From the IMG/VR virus record IMGVR_UViG_3300042691_016646, positions 1 to 64,000 of that record: a stretch of 64,000 nt of DNA, one strand, 5' to 3'. A model generated the notes under the pieces. The model ran no database searches, was not told where the DNA came from, and worked only from the letters and a program-made list of their open reading frames with translations. The DNA comes from a virus. Of the stretch, positions 40,273 to 49,700 are shown one piece after another (the stretch's first letter is position 1; each line of letters begins with the position of its first letter). Position numbers and translations under genes: made by a program.

Positions 40273-41037
40273 ATGGCAAGATTAAAACAACAAAAAAAGA
40301 AATCTACAAAAAAAATTATATCTTCACAAAATGAAGGTTCAAGTATCAGTGTAGTAATATTATGTGATTTGCCGGGATATAGAATGAAGTCTTATGGACC
40401 TTCATCTCTGATACAAATTAACAAAAAACTACTGATAGATACGCAAATAGAATGTATAATAAAATGCTTCAATAAATATGAAATAATTGTTTGTACCGGA
40501 TTTGACAGCGAAAAAATAGTTAAGCATATAAGATCAAAATATAAAAATATCAATATACGCATAGTTGAAAATCAAATTTTTTCATCATGTAACTCATGCG
40601 AAGGCGTAAGATTAGCTATCAACAATACTCTGAACAGCAAAGTTCTCATTTTTGATGGTAGCCTGCTCATAAACAAAAAAACTTTGTCTTTGATAGATAC
40701 TAATAAAAATTGTGTCATAGTAGAACAAAATCCATCAGAAAATTTAGAAATTGGAATAAATGTTAACAAAGAAAATATTGCAGAACATTTTTCTTTTGGT
40801 GCATATAAAACATGGTCTGAAGTATTATATTTAAATGGATATGATTCTATAGACACATTTAGAAAGTTTTTAAATCATCAAGACAGCAAAAAAAGATTTG
40901 TTTTTGAAGCTTTAAATGACTTAATAAAAAATAGCTATCAAATTTATTGTATAGATAACAAAATACCAGTATATAAAATTAACAATGTGAAAACTTATCA
41001 CAGCATAAAGGACAATCATGAAATTTTTAATATCTAA
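40273..41037 (+). CDS. sugar nucleotidyltransferase-like protein
   Basis: 254 residues from ATG 40273. The pattern SVVILCDLPGYRMKSYGPSS with LIQINKKLLIDTQIECI and later KVLIFDGSLLI (DG near 123) resembles NTP-transferase folds of GlmU or glucose-1-phosphate thymidylyltransferase type, though the GGxGxRL loop is degenerate. It could activate a sugar as NDP-sugar for the neighbouring transferases. A Lys-rich tail opens the protein. Overlaps the next gene by 20 bases. Confidence 0.5.
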   Translation: MARLKQQKKKSTKKIISSQNEGSSISVVILCDLPGYRMKSYGPSSLIQINKKLLIDTQIECIIKCFNKYEIIVCTGFDSEKIVKHIRSKYKNINIRIVENQIFSSCNSCEGVRLAINNTLNSKVLIFDGSLLINKKTLSLIDTNKNCVIVEQNPSENLEIGINVNKENIAEHFSFGAYKTWSEVLYLNGYDSIDTFRKFLNHQDSKKRFVFEALNDLIKNSYQIYCIDNKIPVYKINNVKTYHSIKDNHEIFNI

Positions 41038-41824
41038 TTATAGTTCTCCTTGGAATACCGAACCGTTTTATTTTAACGCCGCTTTTTCACTGATTGGTGT
41101 TCAGTCTAAAATTTTCAACCCACAGTCAAGTATATATGATGAATGTGATGCATTTTTACCAGATGTGATAATTACACATGTCAGCCACATATCAAAAGAT
41201 ATGCTACATTATATAGTTAACAACAAAAAGATCACATTAATGATCAACACTGATAATATTAAGCTGGAAGATTTGAATCAGTTGTCCTCTTCTCTTGAAA
41301 AAACAGGTATAACAGCCATATTTTTTGGAAAAGAAGATATACAACTAACCAATGGAAAATATGTAAAAATTCTTCAATCAGCAGATATCTTTCTCAATAA
41401 TGGGAGAGGCGACTACAAGATAAATAAACTCATTTTTGTAAACTCACAAGACGATATATCTGAGATAGATGGTAGTTATCATTATACTTCAAGTTTACCA
41501 GAGTTATCTAATTATGTAGATTTTATTTTTCCTATTAATATACTAACAACATTGTTTTCTAACTATGACGAAATAGTATTCAAAGATCCATCATATATTG
41601 GATCTCAAACAGCATTCAATGCGATATATAGTGGCACAAAAGTTATTTTTGATACAAAAGAATCCAATGACTTGGAACAAATCAATAGTATTTTTAAAGG
41701 TGGAAAACTATTGTCATCAGTAAAAAATAAACACACTTGTTTGCATAGAGTCAAATCTTTGTTGTCACAGCTGAATTGTAAAGATATAATAGAGAAACTA
41801 GAAAGTGAAATTTCAAAACTATGA
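41018..41824 (+). CDS. putative glycosyltransferase-like protein (268 aa)
   Basis: The start MKFLISNYSSPWNTEPFYFNA resembles GT-B N-terminal domains, and DEIVFKDPSYIGSQTAFNA to GTKVIFDTKE fits the donor half, but the usual EGxxxE motif is missing. It belongs to the overlapping sugar-gene series. Function is inferred from context more than from motifs. Confidence 0.45.
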   Translation: MKFLISNYSSPWNTEPFYFNAAFSLIGVQSKIFNPQSSIYDECDAFLPDVIITHVSHISKDMLHYIVNNKKITLMINTDNIKLEDLNQLSSSLEKTGITAIFFGKEDIQLTNGKYVKILQSADIFLNNGRGDYKINKLIFVNSQDDISEIDGSYHYTSSLPELSNYVDFIFPINILTTLFSNYDEIVFKDPSYIGSQTAFNAIYSGTKVIFDTKESNDLEQINSIFKGGKLLSSVKNKHTCLHRVKSLLSQLNCKDIIEKLESEISKL

Positions 41825-42570
41825 GTGTTACAGTAATATTGAGTGGTTTCAAAAGACCATACTCTGCACAGCAACAATATAATGCTATTATAAATCAAAC
41901 ATATAAACCATCAGAGATTATTTTTTGGCAAAATGATTCTGATAAAAAGATTGAATTTCCACCAAGTGTAACATCTAGATGCAAATATATTCGGTCAACA
42001 GAAAATTATGGAGTTTGGGGAAGATTTGCAATAGCCATGATGGCTAGAAGTGATTATGTGTGCATAATAGATGATGACACTATACCCGGATTAAGATGGT
42101 TAGAAAATTGCATATCAACCATTAAGGAAAATAATGGTATATTGACTACTAGGGGCGTAATTGCTAACCCTAATAAATTGAACCAATATCCGGGTCCAGA
42201 CAGCTATACAGCATTTGGCTGGTGTAATCCTAATGAAAAAACAGTTCAAGTAGACATAGGGTGCCACTGCTGGTTTTTTGACAGAGATGTATTAAGAGCT
42301 TTTTGGGCAGAAGCTCCTCATGCTTTACCTATGAATTATGGTGAAGACATGCATTTGTCATATGTTGCACAAAAACATTTTAATCTAAAAACATATGTCC
42401 CTCCACACCCACAAAACGATACTTCATTATGGGGATCTCAGCCAGATACTGGCAAGAAATATGGAGAAGATGCTGTAGCCATATCGTGGAATAGTGTTGC
42501 AAATCAAGGGATGAATGATTATTGGAATTTCATATTAAGTAATGGATTCAAACCATTGAGGACAGAATGA
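41821..42570 (+). CDS. GT2-type glycosyltransferase
   Basis: 249 residues. SVTVILSGFKRPYSAQQQYNA, then YVCIIDDDTIPGLRWLENC (DDD near 83-85, the metal-binding site) and DIGCHCWFFDRDVLRAFW are typical of the GT-A family-2 fold. A conserved EDMHLSY follows near 178, which usually carries the catalytic base Asp. ATGA overlap on both sides. This is one of the clearest transferases in the island. Confidence 0.8.
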   Translation: MSVTVILSGFKRPYSAQQQYNAIINQTYKPSEIIFWQNDSDKKIEFPPSVTSRCKYIRSTENYGVWGRFAIAMMARSDYVCIIDDDTIPGLRWLENCISTIKENNGILTTRGVIANPNKLNQYPGPDSYTAFGWCNPNEKTVQVDIGCHCWFFDRDVLRAFWAEAPHALPMNYGEDMHLSYVAQKHFNLKTYVPPHPQNDTSLWGSQPDTGKKYGEDAVAISWNSVANQGMNDYWNFILSNGFKPLRTE

Positions 42571-43307
42571 AGTTTACTACACCGCCAAATAAAGACTTTC
42601 TCTCAGATATTAAGATTTTGGAACATGCACTGAAAAATAAAGAAAATATTAGCTTTTCTAAATTTTGTGATGGCGAATGGTCTGTTATATGTAATCAGCA
42701 AATAGATAACAAAGAATTTTGGTTTGATCCAAGTAGTGAAAAGGATCAAATAAAAAGACAGGCTCTAATTAGTGCGTTTCAATATAAGAATCCAAGATAT
42801 TTTATTGGAATTACTTGTACCAAAGTTTTTGGATTACAAACTCATAGATTTATGAAACAGATATGTAAGCAAGATGAAGAACACTTAACATGGGCAGATA
42901 TATGGGTAAATTCAAACTATCAGTACTATATCAATAACATATTACCTTTGTATAAGAATAGAAATATAGTATTATTCTGTAATGAGGCTGGAAAAATAGA
43001 TAAGTTACCATTTGTACCTTATATGGTGGTTCCTCTTAAAAACAATGCTTGGGAATACAATTGGGATTGGGTAGATAATTCTAAGATGCTTCTATCTGCA
43101 ATGCCAGAAAAAAATATGCTCTTTTTGTTTTGCTGTGGACCATTTGGCAATATATTATGTCATAAATTTACTGAATTATGCGGCGATCACACTTATCTAG
43201 ACATAGGGTCTACTTTAAATCCATTTTTGGGATCGGCTGGATTTGATAGACATTATTATCTTGGCAATAACTTCTTTTCAAACATGATTGGAGAATGGGA
43301 CCAATGA
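42567..43307 (+). CDS. GT-D-type glycosyltransferase (DUF1792-like)
   Basis: 246 residues. SFSKFCDGEWSVI (about 29-41) matches the RFGDGE motif of the GT-D fold (DUF1792), where Asp-Gly-Glu binds metal and UDP-sugar. Downstream NIVLFCNEAG, FLFCCGPFGN and YLDIGSTLNP agree with this family's Rossmann strands. GT-D enzymes act late in glycopeptide or serine-rich repeat glycosylation in bacteria, so a protein acceptor is a possibility. Confidence 0.65.
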   Translation: MKFTTPPNKDFLSDIKILEHALKNKENISFSKFCDGEWSVICNQQIDNKEFWFDPSSEKDQIKRQALISAFQYKNPRYFIGITCTKVFGLQTHRFMKQICKQDEEHLTWADIWVNSNYQYYINNILPLYKNRNIVLFCNEAGKIDKLPFVPYMVVPLKNNAWEYNWDWVDNSKMLLSAMPEKNMLFLFCCGPFGNILCHKFTELCGDHTYLDIGSTLNPFLGSAGFDRHYYLGNNFFSNMIGEWDQ

Positions 43308-43789
43308 ATTTAGGAATATATCTATGTAACTTTTCAGACCAAGAGCAATTGATGCACGTTGGCTCTTTTGTAAATAAAAATTTAAACTCTAAGGATATCT
43401 ATGATATCAGCATTTTTTATGATAATATAGATTTTAACCCACATCATACCCCATGCGGTATGTTTAATTCTACAGACTTATGGAGCTTTAATGGAAATTT
43501 AATAGTAACTTCATTAGATGCTTTGGCTACTTCTCTAAGGGTTGTAAATAATATTAACATATTTTATTATCACGGATGGGAAAAAACAAAAAATACATTA
43601 CATTTAGTTATGTTAACAAAAAATGTCAAAATCATATGCAAGTCAGAAAAAGATGCTAAAGAAATTTATAGATTAACTGGCAAGAAGGCAATTGGAATAT
43701 CAGAAAATTTTAATAATATCACAGATCTACTATCAAGGTGTGAAGATGAATACAAATCAAATAATAACAATGTATACCAAACAACATAA
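43304..43789 (+). CDS. hypothetical protein ending the sugar island (161 aa)
   Basis: Start at ATG 43304, overlapping the previous stop in ATGA. MNLGIYLCNFSDQEQLMHVG and the Rossmann-like IFYYHGWEKT and NVKIICKSEKDAK strands suggest half of a GT-B fold, but no donor motif remains. Possibly a degenerate or partner-dependent glycosyltransferase. The last 44 bases overlap the nuclease gene in another frame. Confidence 0.45.
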   Translation: MNLGIYLCNFSDQEQLMHVGSFVNKNLNSKDIYDISIFYDNIDFNPHHTPCGMFNSTDLWSFNGNLIVTSLDALATSLRVVNNINIFYYHGWEKTKNTLHLVMLTKNVKIICKSEKDAKEIYRLTGKKAIGISENFNNITDLLSRCEDEYKSNNNNVYQTT

Positions 43790-44513
43790 GAGTACTTATG
43801 AAATTGCGGAAGAGTTGAATACTTACCCCAATCGCATAAGACGTATTCTTTTAAAAAGTGGTATTAATCTAAAAACCAAAAGCGAAGCTCAGAAGAATGC
43901 TATAGAAAGCGGAACTGCTGTTCATCCTACTAGTGGTAAGGTTAGAACTAAAGAGGAAAAGTTAAAGATTAGTTCTGGTCTTAAAAAGTATTGGGATGAT
44001 ATGTCGGATGAGATGTATAAGTCAAGAGTAGATCAGTCAAAAAAGAGATGGGAATCTCTATCAGATGTAGAGAAGGATAAGATGATGAGTGCTGCTATTA
44101 AGAGTATACAGGCGGCTGGTAAAGAAGGCTCTAAGCTAGAAAAATTTTTATATGAAGAAATTACCAAAGGTGGCTACGCTGTTCAATATCATAAGAAGCA
44201 ACTCATTCAAAACCAAGACATGGAACTGGATATGTACATCCCGTCCATCAAGACTATAATAGAGGTAGACGGACCTTCTCACTTCTTGCCCATTTGGGGA
44301 GAAGAAAAACTGCAAAAGCAAATCAAAGCTGACACACAAAAAAGTGGTTTAATATTGAGTAAGGGAATGGTCATAATCAGAATAAAAAACTTATCTGACT
44401 CAGTGTGTTTAGCCGATAAAGAAAAGTTGAGACTTGACATTTTGAAATGCTTGGATACAATAAAAGGGTCGTTCCCCCCAAAATCAGAAAGGTACATAGA
44501 GATTGAAATATGA
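43746..44513 (+). CDS. homing-type endonuclease: HTH, NUMOD-like module and Vsr/DUF559-like core
   Basis: 255 residues from ATG 43746. N terminus TYEIAEELNTYPNRIRRIL is a helix-turn-helix; TSGKVRTKEEKLKISSGLK resembles NUMOD3 DNA-binding modules of homing endonucleases; the C-terminal core ELDMYIPSIKTIIEVDGPSH (PD-(D/E)XK type) is related to the nuclease at 21561. This domain string is typical of mobile endonucleases that spread themselves. It sits where the sugar island meets the recombination genes. Confidence 0.7.
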   Translation: MNTNQIITMYTKQHKSTYEIAEELNTYPNRIRRILLKSGINLKTKSEAQKNAIESGTAVHPTSGKVRTKEEKLKISSGLKKYWDDMSDEMYKSRVDQSKKRWESLSDVEKDKMMSAAIKSIQAAGKEGSKLEKFLYEEITKGGYAVQYHKKQLIQNQDMELDMYIPSIKTIIEVDGPSHFLPIWGEEKLQKQIKADTQKSGLILSKGMVIIRIKNLSDSVCLADKEKLRLDILKCLDTIKGSFPPKSERYIEIEI

Positions 44514-45265
44514 GTGATATAGCAGCAATTTTTGAAGAAGTAGAACTCGCTACACCTAGTAATACAAATACCTCAGTAAAGGACATTGTTGTGACAGATG
44601 CACCATCGATGCTTTCACCAGAATGGCACGATTATGCGATGACACTGTTTCATCCATCGGAACTTGTAGACGGCCACCCTCTAGTAGCTGGTCTTAGGCG
44701 TGTAGCAGAGCTTATACTGGGGCAGATTGTTTATAGCGGACCAACGCAGGTCTTTCCAGTACAGCGTGATGATCATCACGGCAGAGCTACGGTTATATTT
44801 AGCGTAGAGTTTGCTAATGGTGTTAGATATGCAGAAGTTGCAGATTCATGGGAAGGTAATACAGACGATAACTTTTGTGCTTATGCCGTTGCTATTGCTA
44901 GCACAAGAGCAGAAGCCAGAGCATTGCGTAAGGCTCTTAAAATCAAGGGTGTTGCCGCAGAAGAATTAACCAAGAAGGATACTGCCAAGATTGTTAGAGA
45001 AATATCTAACAATAAAGCAGCAAGCGAAGGAGAGTATGACGATCAGAGTAGAATGAGTGATGCACAATACAACTTTATTGATGTAAAGTGTAAGCAACTC
45101 AATATCGATGGAGAGAAGCTATTCGCACGTTTTAATGTGGATAGCGGAAAAAAGGTTTCTAAAAAGATCGCTAGTGAGATCATTGATTCACTAAACGATT
45201 ATCAGCGTGATAAGAGTTCAATTCCACAAGATATTATAGGCTATAAACAGGAGTGGCGTAAATGA
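44510..45265 (+). CDS. putative single-strand annealing protein (Rad52/Sak-like)
   Basis: 251 residues. A central beta-rich part (TVIFSVEFANGVRYAEVADS) followed by the helix AIASTRAEARALRKALKI resembles the core of phage Rad52-like annealing proteins. The C-terminal domain SDAQYNFIDVKCKQLNI is a small helical module like those ending other recombination mediators. It would anneal ssDNA during recombination-dependent replication. The following gene is a zinc ribbon, an often-seen pairing. Support is from patterns only. Confidence 0.5.
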   Translation: MSDIAAIFEEVELATPSNTNTSVKDIVVTDAPSMLSPEWHDYAMTLFHPSELVDGHPLVAGLRRVAELILGQIVYSGPTQVFPVQRDDHHGRATVIFSVEFANGVRYAEVADSWEGNTDDNFCAYAVAIASTRAEARALRKALKIKGVAAEELTKKDTAKIVREISNNKAASEGEYDDQSRMSDAQYNFIDVKCKQLNIDGEKLFARFNVDSGKKVSKKIASEIIDSLNDYQRDKSSIPQDIIGYKQEWRK

Positions 45266-45597
45266 AGATTCTATATACAACAAAGAATGGCAGACTACAA
45301 GCAGAAATAGAGGGCGAATCACAGAAGGATCTATTTAATGAACTAAGTAGATTTCAAGAAGTATTTGAAGAAACCACATGCAGTAAGTGTGGATCTGATG
45401 ATATTCGATTTGTGGTGCGTACCGTTGATGATAACCAGTATTACGAACTTCGTTGTATGAAGTGCGGTGCTAGACTATCATTTGGTGTCCACAAGAAGGG
45501 TGGCGGGTTATTCCCAAAGCGTAAGGATAACGAAGGTAACTGGCTACCCGATAACGGTTGGGTCAAATGGAATCCAAAGACGGAGAAGCCCGAATGA
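45262..45597 (+). CDS. zinc-ribbon protein (111 aa)
   Basis: Two knuckles, CSKCGSDD near 39-42 and CMKCGARL near 66-69, with beta-strands between, form a zinc ribbon. A short N-terminal helical domain precedes it and a Gly/Lys/Trp-rich tail follows. Such proteins usually bind nucleic acid or RNA polymerase. AGGAG precedes the ATG. It partners with the annealing-type protein before it. Confidence 0.65.
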   Translation: MKILYTTKNGRLQAEIEGESQKDLFNELSRFQEVFEETTCSKCGSDDIRFVVRTVDDNQYYELRCMKCGARLSFGVHKKGGGLFPKRKDNEGNWLPDNGWVKWNPKTEKPE

Positions 45598-45878
45598 AAT
45601 ATTTAGCAGTACTATTTATGCTGATAGCATTATCCAAGGATGGATATGCTAATCAGATTTATTTAGTTCCTCAACCTCAACAGATTATTGTTCAACAGCC
45701 AGTAATAATTACACAAACTATGGTATATCAAGCACCACAAGTATTTGTAACTGTTCCTGTGCCAGTGGTAGTTTATCCTCAACCAATTATTGATCAAAGA
45801 ATTTATTGGGGCTATCCTTACTATACAACAACACCTATGCCGGTCATACAACATCGACATAGGTGCTGGAATTACTAA
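45594..45878 (+). CDS. small exported Gln/Pro/Val-rich protein
   Basis: 94 residues from ATG 45594 (ATGA overlap). MKYLAVLFMLIALSKDGYA is a type I signal peptide with likely cleavage after GYA. The mature part is low complexity, rich in Q, P, V and Y (QPQQIIVQQPVIITQ, FVTVPVPVVVYPQP), ending in a His/Arg/Cys-rich QHRHRCWNY. It should reach the periplasm. No family recognised; perhaps a superinfection or envelope factor. The strong terminator begins 10 bases after the stop. Confidence 0.6.
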   Translation: MKYLAVLFMLIALSKDGYANQIYLVPQPQQIIVQQPVIITQTMVYQAPQVFVTVPVPVVVYPQPIIDQRIYWGYPYYTTTPMPVIQHRHRCWNY

Positions 45879-45887
45879 GAATTTAAG

Positions 45888-45905
45888 GGGGCGGGAAACC
45901 GCCCC
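45888..45905 (+). terminator. strong bidirectional terminator between convergent operons
   Basis: GGGGCGG (45888-45894) pairs with CCGCCCC (45899-45905) around a GAAA loop, followed by TTTATTT on the plus strand. On the minus strand the hairpin follows the TAA of the microprotein gene and runs into CTTAAATT. It separates the plus-strand and minus-strand transcription units. Confidence 0.88.
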
Positions 45906-45906
45906 T

Positions 45907-46002
45907 TTATTTCATATATAAGAAAAACCAAGTTATAAAAGATCCCAATAGCATTCCTAATGAGCTTATAAAAAACAGGAATTTATTTATTGGATCTTTC
46001 AT
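45907..46002 (-). CDS. 31-residue single-pass membrane microprotein
   Basis: An ATG at 46002-46000 overlaps the TGA of the upstream structural gene in ATGA. The product is MKDPINKFLFFISSLGMLLG followed by SFITWFFLYMK: one 22-residue hydrophobic segment between Lys-bearing ends. The TAA lies just two bases from the terminator hairpin. Size, coupling and hydropathy argue for a real gene, possibly a small membrane regulator or lysis factor. The call is based on sequence only. Confidence 0.55.
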   Translation of the reverse strand: MKDPINKFLFFISSLGMLLGSFITWFFLYMK

Positions 46003-46730
46003 AGGTATTCTACGGTGTAGTATAGTCCATAATTAGTTTTGCTTCCAATTGCTTCTGGTTCCGAACTAAGAGCAATATACCAATCGTGTTGCATAGATTG
46101 ATGAGCAATACCACTTTGAGAAGTATACCCAAGGGCTGAATCGCTATCAGTAGTGCTAGTATTTAATCCGCTCATGCCGGGAGAAGGTGTAAGTGCCAAA
46201 TCAGTCTGAGCAGCTGGACTGCCAGCTGGACCCGGAGAAAATTCTTTCCATACAAAATCAGAAACACCCCTTAAAGCCAAGCTAGCCTTAGAAGGATCAG
46301 AAGAAGGCTTACGGGCTTCGTATACCCAAGTTGTAACTCCGCTTGCTGGCTTATCAATACCATGATCCCTTGCAAAGATTCTTAATTTACCATTTTGAAC
46401 ACGAACAGGTGTGCTATGAGTAAATCTTACATTGAGTGGGCAAAGGTAATTAGATAATTTATCTAGATCTATAGGGGTGGCACTATTTACGCTGACTGTA
46501 CCTTTGCTGGAATTATTGACTCCACTGGCGACTTTAGCGGTATTATTTAATCTTGGCCCCGAATTTGTACCATCAGCATTAGTAATCCATGTGGTACTCT
46601 GCTGGGAACCTACTGGAACTGAAACACCAAAATCCAACCCGTAGAATCCTATACCGGATCCTAAATCGTGCCTAATTAAATTATCTCCACCGGCAGACAA
46701 GAAATTACCATAAAATTTGATTTCAGCCAT
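45999..46730 (-). CDS. putative virion structural protein (243 aa)
   Basis: A Gly-, Ser- and Asn-rich protein with no membrane segment, starting MAEIKFYGNFLSAGGDNLIR and ending YGLYYTVEYL. Long loops with little helix suggest a beta-sandwich tail or fibre component. AGGGAG precedes the ATG. It is last of the large minus-strand virion genes, and its stop doubles as the microprotein start. Not similar to a family I can name. Confidence 0.55.
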   Translation of the reverse strand: MAEIKFYGNFLSAGGDNLIRHDLGSGIGFYGLDFGVSVPVGSQQSTTWITNADGTNSGPRLNNTAKVASGVNNSSKGTVSVNSATPIDLDKLSNYLCPLNVRFTHSTPVRVQNGKLRIFARDHGIDKPASGVTTWVYEARKPSSDPSKASLALRGVSDFVWKEFSPGPAGSPAAQTDLALTPSPGMSGLNTSTTDSDSALGYTSQSGIAHQSMQHDWYIALSSEPEAIGSKTNYGLYYTVEYL

Positions 46731-46776
46731 AGAATTCTCCCTATATTTGTGGGTTATATTGTAATATACACTTTTA

Positions 46777-49700
46777 TTAGATTGACGTTATTTCTAAGTT
46801 AACATATCTTGCTGGTGGCACAGAGTACCCTTCCCATGTAACTCCAGCCTCTGGATAATTCAATATATCATTGGCAAAAAATAGAAAAATATCATATTTT
46901 CCAGTATCATTTTTGCTTAATGAAAAAGTTGTTGTTTTAGTGCCAGTAACGAAACCACGATTATTTCCTTCTCCATTATTATCTTCTGGAGTAATTTTTT
47001 TGGCACCATAAAATCCTATTTTATCTGTAACCAATTTTTCTATTACTTTTCCGCTGTTTAATTTGATAATAGCAGGAATACCACCAGTAGATGGTAATGT
47101 AGCTGGAATTGGTCCACTAAAAAATGGATTACTAGTTCCATTATTTGAGGTTTCTCCGTAAGCCTCAATCCCCTCATTCTCCTCGTCAAGAGTCAACCCT
47201 GTTATTCCTCCATTGCCACTTATTTCAGAAATAATAAATTTTGCTGGTTTTGTACCTATTGAAAAAGTGACTGGATCATTTTCTTTATAACCAGTACCAC
47301 CACTTTCAATTACAATAGAAGTTGGACTAGCTCCAATAACTTTCTTAATATATGTAAAACCGCCATTAGTAAGTAACATATTTCTACGAATTTTGTTCTT
47401 ACGTGTTGGTATAGTTTTTTGAGTTTGAACCGGCGTTCCGGGTGACAAAGTAACCTCTTCAAAATCTACAGATGTACCAGAAGCATTAAACTGCATGGGC
47501 GTAAAATATCTACTATCATATATAGTGTCAGGACAATGATCATATACAGCGCACCATAGAGCAGTAGACCCTAACTCTTTAATTTGGTCTGTTCCTAAAC
47601 TACCACCCCACTGAACAATATCAAAAGTTCGATTTTGACCACCTAAATCTTGAATAAATAATGACAATCCAGTAAAAAAGCTAGAAAATCCTCCACCAGC
47701 TATATTAGTTTTACTATATGCTAACATGCCGAGCATATTAGAAGTTTTTAGCTCTATCGCTCCTCCATTTGGCAATGAGAATGTACCTTTAGTACCAATT
47801 ATTCCCATTACATTAGAGCTTTCATTAGTACTAGCATTTGGTAGTAACTCTGGACCACCGTCTGGAGTGTCGGCTCTAACTGGTGGACCAATAGTAGAAA
47901 AATCAACCCCATTTGACAACCTATTACAAAAAGATATTCTACCTTCTACTGATCCATCAGCCTCAAGCTGTGGCCTTGATGTTAATTCCATTCTAGTCCA
48001 TGCTTTACCAAAAAAACCAGCATCTGCACTAAATCCAGCTTTGTTAGCACCTATAACAGTCAAGTTTGCTGCTAAGTTGGAATATCCACCGTTTATGGCT
48101 CTTTGTGATCCAAGACCTTCATTCTTTATGTAGGTATCAGACAAAGCTAATTCTACTGAGAGTGGAGTAAACTGTAGATTAGTAGAATCAGTTGGAGATA
48201 AAGCGTATACATCTTTCCCTCCAGATGCTTTGATCCAATCTCCCTTTATTGGATCCATCATGTATTTAATTAAACTGTCACAATAAGTAGATTTGGGAAT
48301 CATAGCCAATACTAACTTTGACATTTGTAATGTTTGATTACGAGAAGAATTTAGTGCGATTTGTGCTGGCATATGATAAAAATATACATCTTTTAAATTA
48401 AACTTTCCTACTTGAACTGTATTTGTATATTGATTAAAATTGAGACTGCCGGGATCATATATCTTCATACTAGGATTAGCTGATGTTGCTGATTTGATAT
48501 CTCTGGTTCTTGTAACACCGGCAGATGCATATCCGTTAGGAAAATACATACCCCAGCTTACAGGAACACTATTTGCTGCTACTCCAGTATCTGCATCATA
48601 TATTTCAGTTCTTTTGATAACAGTATTTAATAATCTATTTGGACCAGCATTATTGCCTCCTAAGTCTTTAGTAATTATATCAGCATCATAAAATTGCATA
48701 TAATTTAAACTAGGAAAATTATTTAAAGAGTAGGAAGTGAAATTATTAATTGCTGAGTCATTTATTCCACCCATATTTATTGATCCATTGCTATTCAGAC
48801 TGTATTCAATTTTATCTGAATCGCCAGTGTAATATAAATTCAATAGTCTCAATCTACCTAAATCATTATTAGCTACATTATCAGTAAAAGATGTACTCGG
48901 TAGACTATCGTAAAATCGACTACGAACATGGTCTTGATAGTTAGATGGCTCAAGAAATCTAGTATCATTGTAGTTTCTAAAAAATCCCTTTGCATTTACT
49001 ATATATTTTTGTATTTGTGACCATTCTATAGTTAACTTTTTAGCAACAGATGATCCATTTGTAAGTGGAACTGGCACCCAATCTCCGTTTATCTGGCTGG
49101 CCAAGCAAATTTCACCTTTAACATAAGATCGTGGACTTCTATTAACAAGAATAATTTTTTCTTTTTCAGATGTATTGCACCCCATTGAACACGGAACACA
49201 TAAGTGTGGATTTCCTTTTTCTGTACTCATAACCATAGCAATGCCGCTATTAAATGGAGTTTTTAATGATTCGTTGTCAACATTGTCAACATTCAAAGGT
49301 AAATCGGCTAACGATACACCGGGAAGGTCATCTAAAAGTTTACAATATGTTTGAGTAGTTCCTGACTCCCACTCTCCAGTGCCTCTGTTAAAATGCATCC
49401 TTAATGGACCAGCAACAGTATTATTAGGATTTTTTATTCCACCAACATCTGGGGCAGAAAAAGCTCCCGGTCCAAGATTTTCACTTAAATTAAAAGCGTG
49501 TTGTCTTCCAGTTGCTGTCATCCCTACACCAGCAACAACTGGCGGCTGAAACGCTAAACTCCTGTTATTGCCATCACCCTTAGACTGTAAAAATAAACTT
49601 ACTACACCACTTGAAGCTGTCGTTAAAATAGAATACCCATTAACATCAAAATTTATACATCCAGATAAACTGTTATTAATTTTAGACCATATGTATTTTA

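Noticed and set aside
47726-48133. Plus-strand reading frames across the minus-strand virion genes
   Set aside because: They are open only because the real genes on the other strand are Gly/Ser/Asn-rich; no ribosome sites, no motifs and no coherent operon.
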